In this document: piece after piece, positions 9,501 to 18,500 of the stretch
Layout: each line of letters starts with the position of its first letter
Numbering within the stretch: position 1 is the stretch's first letter
DNA from: Branchiostoma floridae
Lineage: Eukaryota > Chordata > Leptocardii > Amphioxiformes > Branchiostomatidae
Direction of reading: 5' to 3'
Assembly: GCF_000003815.2 (NCBI RefSeq)
Contig: NC_049986.1
Location: forward strand, 4,044,133-4,066,529
Length of the DNA stretch: 22,397 nucleotides
Notes under the pieces: model-generated
The model's input: the letters and a program-made list of their open reading frames with translations, nothing else
What the model was told of the DNA's origin: nothing
Databases searched by the model: none
Program-made: the position numbers and the translations under genes

Positions 9501-12500
9501 GCTATTTTTTTGACGTTTCATTAGGCGTTTTTATCGGGCTTTGTATTTTGTACAGTTTTCTTTATGTCCCACAAGACAAAGAAAACGGTACAAAATAGAA
9601 AGCCCGATAAAAACGCCTAAAAGCGTACAAAAACAGCCGGAGCCTAACCTCTGCTTGGAGTGTACGAAAACTGAGCGCGCGCTGATGTCATCCATGTAAT
9701 GGAGTCAGCATGGCCGAACTTAAGTTAACCTTCCGTCAATGTTTCTTTCATTGTGTCGGGGATTTATGAAAGGTGATTTGGGGTCATTTCCGCCCTATTG
9801 ACGCTGTAAGTAGTAAACAATTAGTCTACTAGGTGAAGATAAACATAGGCAGATTTACAATAATGGGTAGGAGAGTTGTGGGGTGGTTCATTTGGAAGAT
9901 GGAGGGAGGGTTGGAATGGTTGAGGGGGAGATTCCTAACCGACGGAGGAATGAGTAACTACCTTCAAAACAACTTTCGTTAGACTTCCGTTGCAGGCTTT
10001 GAACCCCGGGGCTTGTTTTTTTAATTTTGGGGAGGGTTGGAGTGGTGTGGTTCCTCCCTGGTTCGCGATTTTCAACGTTGGCTTGTTTTTTTTATCCCGG
10101 GAACAGGAGTTTGTCGTTGAAGGTAAACGGGACAAAACTCCCTTCAACGACAGTTTTTTTTTTTGGGCATAAAACAACGTTGAAAATAGGGAATTTGCCC
10201 AGCCCCCCCCCCCCCCCCCCATAAAAAAAGCCCCTTTCGGAGCCTGCAACGGCTACCAAAACGTCTCCGCCCTCAAGATGTTAAGACAAAACAACATGCA
10301 GGTTTAATGCAGAAAAAAAGGGGACGAAAAATCGAAAAATATTTTTTGGGGTTTGTTAGCCTAACGTAACGACGCCCCATTAGGTTAGGATGAATAGATT
10401 ACGTCGTTGGGATTATATTACAGAAAAACGTGGCCAACATCAATCCTTGAGAGAGAACAGGACCTTATCGTACCGTTATTGTGTAGAGATCTAAATAGAG
10501 TGATGAATCGTTACTGGTCAGTGGAAAACAAAAGCGTTTGGTCAACGATGGAGAATAGATGACGTATCAGGTGGCTGTGACCACGGCCCGTTTGTCAAAT
10601 TAGCCACATGTTCAATGAATGAAAGACCTTTAGTGTCCACCTAGTACCTAAACTCTTACAAGCTAAGTATAGGTCATGGTGACAAAGTGGACGCACAATT
10701 ACAGCGACATAAAAATTTGGTATCTTAGTTCATCTACTGCCATTATGTCTAATGTACACTTAAGACAGCTGTGAATGTACTACGTATAGATAAAGCTTAC
10801 GACTACATTATTAATCTAATTGCAAAAGAAATGTGAATTTTTCTATGCCGTCTCAGTGGCACAGACAAGTGCAGCGGACCAGGCAGAATACAACTGGAAA
10901 ATCAGTGGATCATTATCGAAGAAAGGGCAAAGAAAGACGCAGGAGGGAGCGGGGGTTAATCATAGGACGTTAAATGGAGGTCTCGTGTTTGAGAGCCACA
11001 GATCGAGCACGTACAAGAACCCACCACACATATTGAAAAAGTAGGAGTCCTTCTTGGTGTGTGTGAGTTGACCAATCAAATCTGTCCGGATATGCAGCTT
11101 AACAAAAATGGTGTGTAACGCCACAAGTGCCTTACGGCTTACCGGATACACAACACAAACAAAAGTGGTCACCTGAAAGCTGAATAGTTTGACCAATCTA
11201 TTATTCGGTAATCAGTAATTATTAGGTAAGGCTATGTTGGACGATAACCTTCAAAAGCGACCCCTGACATACATTATGTGTACTGCAGCTCAAAGGTGAC
11301 TGCAGCAGACTAGCGTTACTAATTTCTATTTGCAGAGTAATAAGAATGTAATTGTTTTGCGTAGTGGAGTAGGAACGGTAAAAAATACTTAAGACAAAGG
11401 CATAAGAAAAATGTTGTGTTTCGGTTACCCAACGCCTTTTGCACAAAGCTGCCGACTTAAATTTTTTTGTCGACCTCCAGGGCTTGCAAGGGACATAAAG
11501 GTTTGCTCTTATGTCTGGATAAATGAGCATTACTACCCTTACTAAAACAGCTACTGTAGATTTAAAAAAAGGAAACTCGTATTATATAGGGTGTTTTAAT
11601 AACTTTTTTTTATCATTTACTTGCAGTGTTTCCAGGGACAACTCAAAGTGCAATATCTACAAAAATGCCTGTCAACAATACACAACCTCAAGGTGCAACA
11701 GAAACCAGTGCAATCAACGCAGTTTTAAATTCGAGAACGGCTGCTTCAAATGAAACTGTGCAGTCTACAAATGATCTACAAACGCCAAGCCTTCCTCCTG
11801 AATCAAATTCTTCTACTGCTGCTACTGCAATGGGTGGAACTGCGAGCAATTATTCAACGTCGACAGGGAAAGGAGGACTGCCCTCCACAGATACAGACAG
11901 TAAACAGCAGAGGCAGTCCACTGGTACGCCAGGTATCTATCATTCAAGTGCAATTGCGGATCAAGCTGCTACATCCTCTTTAAATAAAACCACATTACCC
12001 CAAACAAGAAAAACAAAGACTACCAATGATAGAAAAACAAAAGCCACTACATCAAGATATAGGACAGAAGAAAAGTATCAAAACTATGCAATGATGTTGC
12101 TTTCAAAAATAATTTCAGCCTTTTCACAAAGGACTACAAGAGATTATAATATGTTGCCAAAATTAAATTCAAAAATACGAAGGACAAAAGACGTCCTTTC
12201 AAATACGATAACAACGCAAAGACTAAAAAAGCAAGACGCCATAAAGATAACAAAAGATAAGTTACAAAGTCCGTCAACTACTTTAGAACCATCAAACAAA
12301 ATCTCCACCCTGGAAGCTTCAACATCAGAAAACCGTAAAATCAACGAGCTGACGACATATTCAATTACAGAAGGGCTTCCGAAAACCATAAAGGCACCAA
12401 AATTAAACCTTCGACACAGACGAATGGTACAAACAAGTACAGAAGAAGCCACTACAAGTGCTACCAAGGAGCAGACAAGTGCGACTTCCAGTACAGGAGC

Positions 12501-15500
12501 TTCCACCGAAATCTCCATCCAGCAAGTTTCCAGCCAAGCCTCCACTGGCCTCGCAACCACCGACCTGACAACACAGGCAACTTCAGAGGCGCCAAGAACA
12601 GTGCTGACCACAGAAAGCCTGACTACACAGACAAGCAGCGACTTGCCGACATCTGCTGAGACTTCGTTGGAGCCTTCAACAGCAACCCAGGCATTGAGTA
12701 GCTTGCAAACGACAGACCTGGTCTCTACCGACGTTCCAACTGCCAGCACCGAAGACGTCACTACAAGTGCTACCACGGTTGAGATTACAACAGAGGAGCT
12801 GACAAGTGCGACTTCCAGTACAGGAGCTTCCACCCAAATCTCCACCCAGCAAGTTTCCAGCCAAGCCTCCACTGGCCTCGCAACCACCGACCTGACAACA
12901 CAGGCAACTTCAGAGGCGCCAAGAACAGTGCTGACCACAGAAAGCCTGACTACACAGACAAGCAGCGACTTGCCGACATCTGCTGAGACTTCGTTGGAGC
13001 CTTCAACAGCAACCCAGGCATTGAGTAGCTTGCAAACGACAGACCTGGTCTCTACCGACGTTCCAACTGCCAGCACCGAAGACGTCACTACAAGTGCTAC
13101 CACGGTTGAGATTACAACAGAGGAGCTGACAAGTGCGACTTCCAGTACAGGAGCTTCCACCCAAATCTCCACCCAGCAAGTTTCCAGCCAAGCCTCCACT
13201 GGCCTCGCAACCACCGACCTGACAACACAGGCAACTTCAGAGGCGCCAAGAACAGTGCTGACCACAGAAAGCCTGACTACACAGACAAGCAGCGACTTGC
13301 CGACATCTGCTGAGACTTCGTTGGAGCCTTCAACAGCAACCCAGGCATTGAGTAGCTTGCAAACGACAGACCTGGTCTCTACCGACGTTCCAACTGCCAG
13401 CACCGAAGACGTCACTACAAGTGCTACCACGGTTGAGATTACAACAGAGGAGCTGACAAGTGCGACTTCCAGTACAGGAGCTTCCACCCAAATCTCCACC
13501 CAGCAAGTTTCCAGCCAAGCCTCCACTGGCCTCGCAACCACCGACCTGACAACACAGGCAACTTCAGAGGCGCCAAGAACAGTGCTGACCACAGAAAGCC
13601 TGACTACACAGACAAGCAGCGACTTGCCGACATCTGCTGAGACTTCGTTGGAGCCTTCAACAGCAACCCAGGCATTGAGTAGCTTGCAAACGACAGACCT
13701 GGTCTCTACCGACGTTCCAACTGCCAGCACCGAAGACGTCACTACAAGTGCTACCACGGTTGAGATTACAACAGAGGAGCTGACAAGTGCGACTTCCAGT
13801 ACAGGAGCTTCCACCCAAATCTCCACCCAGCAAGTTTCCAGCCAAGCCTCCACTGGCCTCGCAACCACCGACCTGACAACACAGGCAACTTCAGAGGCGC
13901 CAAGAACAGTGCTGACCACAGAAAGCCTGACTACACAGACAAGCAGCGACTTGCCGACATCTGCTGAGACTTCATTAGAGACGCCAACAACAGTTGTTGA
14001 TCGTTAGTGTTGTATATCCTTTATGTCTTTAAACATTTTGTATATTTAATTTTGGCTTTGGAAGCATTTCAATGTTCTTTATTGATTTATGGTGATGATT
14101 ATTGCTTTTTCTTGTTGTTGACATTGTTAATCGATATCTCTCTTTAGGGTCAAATGGCACCGTTAGGTTAAAGCTTGAAACTGCCCGGGTGTTTGTCGAT
14201 GCCCTTCTGAATAAAACTTCTCAAGAATTCCGAACACTTGCTGCCGAGGTTACAAGAAAGGTAACCTTCGTTTATTGTGTTTTTGCTTACTTGTTTTTTC
14301 TATATTTTGTTTTTGACCTGCAGATTATATGATTATAGGAATCATTAATTTCCCATTCGACCCAGGACGTGATGGCTTGAAATATTCATGTTTGTTGTAT
14401 AATTTACTATAGTTAATCATTGTGTTGTTCAGATATTTTGAGTTTCCTTAGGCTTTTGAGCATGTTGCATCTATACCCTAAATATTTTTTGTTTGTTTGA
14501 TGACTTAGCCATACTTAATTACTGTGATGCACAAATAATTTGAGTTTCCTTTGATTTTTTTAGCCTGATACATCTATACCCCTTTTTAATTCATTTTACC
14601 GCCCTAACGGTCGCAGGTCACGCCATTGTTCCAGTTTGAACCACAATTTATTCGTTGTGAGGTTGTCGGGTTTGAGTAAGTGCACCTTTCTTTTCTTTTT
14701 TGTTACTTGCACCTTAATGTAGCTAACGTTGCCTTTTATATTCGAGTTATTTGTAGTAGTAGAAATATCTATACCAGATGGGTACGATCGAAACTTATAC
14801 CCAATTAAGCCATGTTAATTAGACTGTATAAATGACATCCTTTAGCAGACCCTAAACTGACGCTAGCGAGCGAGAAAAAGTTTCCTCATTACGAAACATA
14901 ATATCTTTATTGCAAAATGTATGCCCGATGATAGTAATGCGGTATAGTATACAATATAATAAGATAGTGTAAATGCGATAGTGCAGTTACGGTATAGTAT
15001 ACAATATATAAGTAGTCAGAAAGGTTCAACAAATGACTGACACAAAGTATGGTATGCCGAACTATATATAGTTTCTTTCTTTCTTTCTCGTTCTTTCAGA
15101 TCTTCTTTGACTTTGGAATTAACTTTGGCATTCAAATGACTAAGCACATAGTATGATAGTATACCGAACTATACTTTCTTACTTTCTTGTTCTTTCAGAT
15201 CTTCTTCCTTGACTTTGGCATTCTATGAAATTAGGTACTCGTTTTCCGATCTTTCTTGTCATGCACAACATATATGTTCTCATTTTACAGCAGCTTTGTA
15301 CGATGTACGGTATGGTCTACTGGTATGGTCGAAAACGTTTTCTACAAACGGACGAAATTTATGCATGCTCCGATATCATCCTTATAATTGGATCAAAATG
15401 TCCTTATCTCTGTATCTCTTTCTCAGTCTGTATCAACTGTGTCTGTGACAGATATCGTCTTACATACGAAGTATTATTCGTCTATTCTACTTTCAATTCG

Positions 15501-18500
15501 ATGTTTGATCTATCCGTATAGTTTATGATAATTCGAAGTCCTTTGGAAGAACTAGAACACTAATCCTGGTGCCTAACAGTTACAAGTATGTTCTGCTCTG
15601 AAGCCTCGATAAGTGACAATTAAATAAAAAAATAGGCACCCAACGTACAAAGTTTGAGTTGTTGTCTTCACAAATTTATTCAGTGACTGTTTCAGTAACA
15701 GTGTATGTACATATGTAAACCTCGTATTTTGCATCGCAGGCCAGGAAGTACCATTTCTATTCTCGATGTCATCTACAATAAGACAGTGGACAGTCCTGTT
15801 GAGAAGAGGACGTTCGACTTGGTCCACGATGCGGTTGCAGAAGGACAGCTTCTCATCAGCGGGGATGCTGTGGATGTACTGTACATCACCGTTGACGCAG
15901 GTAGGGCCCGATGGTTCTTGCTGACATAGGAACGTCGCTTGTTGTCGTACCAGCCATCATCATATGAGGACTGATAAAGTAAACAGAAACAAAAACAAAA
16001 TTGTTTTAAATCTGATAGATCTGATCAAACGTGGCGCCCGGTTAATACCGGGCTATTTTTGGTCCCGGCCGGGCCCCTGGATTTTTATAAGCCCGTACCC
16101 GGCGACAAATGGACGCAGTGTCTCTCCAGTGAAAACACATAGAGTTACCTCCCACCAGGACAAATTTGTAGCTTCGGGAGTTCGGCTTTCGACTTTCAGT
16201 AGAGTAGACTGTTCATCTAGTGCTAGAAGGAACGGTAGAGTCCAACACCCCCGGGTGGCGAGTGGTAGATCCCAAGCAGACAGAACGCTTGCTTCACGTT
16301 GGCATTCTCAATAGATTCAGTAATTTCTGTCGTCTCGTCTCATCATTGGCACTCTCTTACGCAGAGGATTTGTGACGATTTTGGACCCTCTGCGTAGGAG
16401 AATGCATCACTGGTCGATACCTACGGACTCTTACAAACGCATGACACAGGCTATGTGCTATCTTTGTTCCACACCAGGCACCACGTTTGTTCCCGTCGCG
16501 TTCTGACATAACACAGGGTATGTTTATATTACTCTGTGTAACTCTGCAGGACTGTGTAAATGTATGTCTGTTTGTGTAACTCTGCTGTCCAGGACTGTAA
16601 CTGGCCCCTCCGGGGGCCGGCGGATGTTGGGCGAGCTGTCGTAAAGCCCCGTTTATAAATCAAGAATTTAGCTCGGCCGAGGTGTCAGCGAGCTCTAAAT
16701 TACGAGGCATGAACCTGATGCCTACGAACAAATGGCAGAGTTTCTTCGTCGGCCGAGCTAAAATCTTGATTTGTAAACGGGGCTTTAGAAAGATGTAATC
16801 AGGCTAAGGCTATGTGATTTCTTTGTTCCACGCCAGGCACGACGTTTGTTCCCGTCGCGTTCTGTCATAACAGCACCTGTCAGAACCACGCCACCTGCCT
16901 GCTCCTGGGGAACAGCACCACGTGTGTCTGTGAGGACGGTTTTGTGGAGAACGGCACGGTGTGTCTGCCAGCCTGCGACGAGGGCTACGTGTGCAGGGAC
17001 GGGAGCGCTTGTCAGCTGTCCGGGGGACTACCAACATGCACGTGAGTTTCCCCAAGTTTGTTTGTTTGTTTTTTAGTTTGTTTGATGGGACCTTTGTTTG
17101 TTGATGAGAAGCTCAAATCGGCCTGAAGGCCGCTTTTCATTCAAGTCCCGCTTTTTATTTAGGCCATGGCATGAAGGAAGACACCAAGGGTCAGACCAAG
17201 GAGGACTTTTTTATCCTCCTTGGTCAGACAAAATATATAAGATCATATAACAGAAGTACAGTTTATACAATCTTAAGTTCTGATAAGTCTATACACACAT
17301 TTTTACTCATTTATACGAAATTTTAGGAACACAGACGATTGACTACTAAGAAATGTACGGATTTTGCAGAATCCATACGAGTTTTACGGAACATATAAGA
17401 TAATTACTATCACTGAGGATGACCGTTCTTTCTTTCATGACATGTTCCTCGGTGTAAATAATAATTAAAATATCCCAACCTACAAGTGATTTTTTCGCAA
17501 TATTTTTCAGGTCTGTGCCAGACCCAGGACCGCGAGGTGAGTTGCTCACTGATTCTTATATAGTTCCTCTTCCTGTCACTATCAGAAGACAGCAGATGCT
17601 AAACGTATGTCATTGAGCGTTTCCAAATTTTATCCGGCTGTTTGAATAACTGTTACCATGCGTACTGACTTGCTGACAGGCTGAATAATGGTTTTGAAAC
17701 TTGAACTATGAGGCTCCAGATGTCTTACTAAGGGAAGACTGCGGTAAGATAGATAGAGGAATTAGATTCCAATTTGCATGGTTAATATGTAATTATATGA
17801 AGCATCACTTCAGCTATCTACATACCAAAAATCATGACAATCCGTCAATCCTTCTTGAGTTATTCCCTTTCAAAGTCTAACACTAAACCTGCCCTGCAGT
17901 TCCAAAAGAAGTTGCTAGGGTGCCCAGATCTATACCACTTACTCTCGGTCTCACGAGCTATCTACAACTTAAAAATCATAACCACAGCATGTCCAGAAAT
18001 TGATATCAAGCCAGAAAGTTCCGCTGCAGTACTGTAAAAAGCCCCTAGGGGGCCCAAAATCTAATCGTTTTTAGGTGTTATAAAGATCTACCGACATACC
18101 AAATATCAATACAATCCATCCAGGCGTTCTCCAGTTATGCCGGTGTTCTACACACATACATACAAACACGCTACCAAAAATATAACCTTCTTGGCGAAGG
18201 TAATGAGTCACTGTAACATATACATGCATACTGACTTTAACCTTCGCGTTCTCACAGACCAGACCATGTGGCTGCTGATCGCTGTTGGGTCCGGTCTGGG
18301 CGCGCTCCTCCTGCTACTGTGCTGCGCTACCATCGGCCGAGCCGTCTACATCAAACGGCACCGGAAACGGAGGTGGAACAGGTATGACCCGGATTGTTGT
18401 TTCCGATCGTTTCATGAGTGTTCATGGGTTGTTCGTCCATCGTAGTCGATTGCCATCCCATCACGTCAGGTACGTGTATTAGCAGTCAAAAAAACCAGGA

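Noticed and set aside
12144-13919. 591-codon open frame on the minus strand
   Set aside because: It is the antisense of the mucin repeat. The 327-bp unit is a multiple of three and has no stops in that frame; the Val-rich product mirrors Thr/Ser codons.
12469-13980. Regular repeat array considered as CRISPR-like or satellite
   Set aside because: The units are contiguous with no unique spacers, and the array is clearly coding and in frame with flanking domains.
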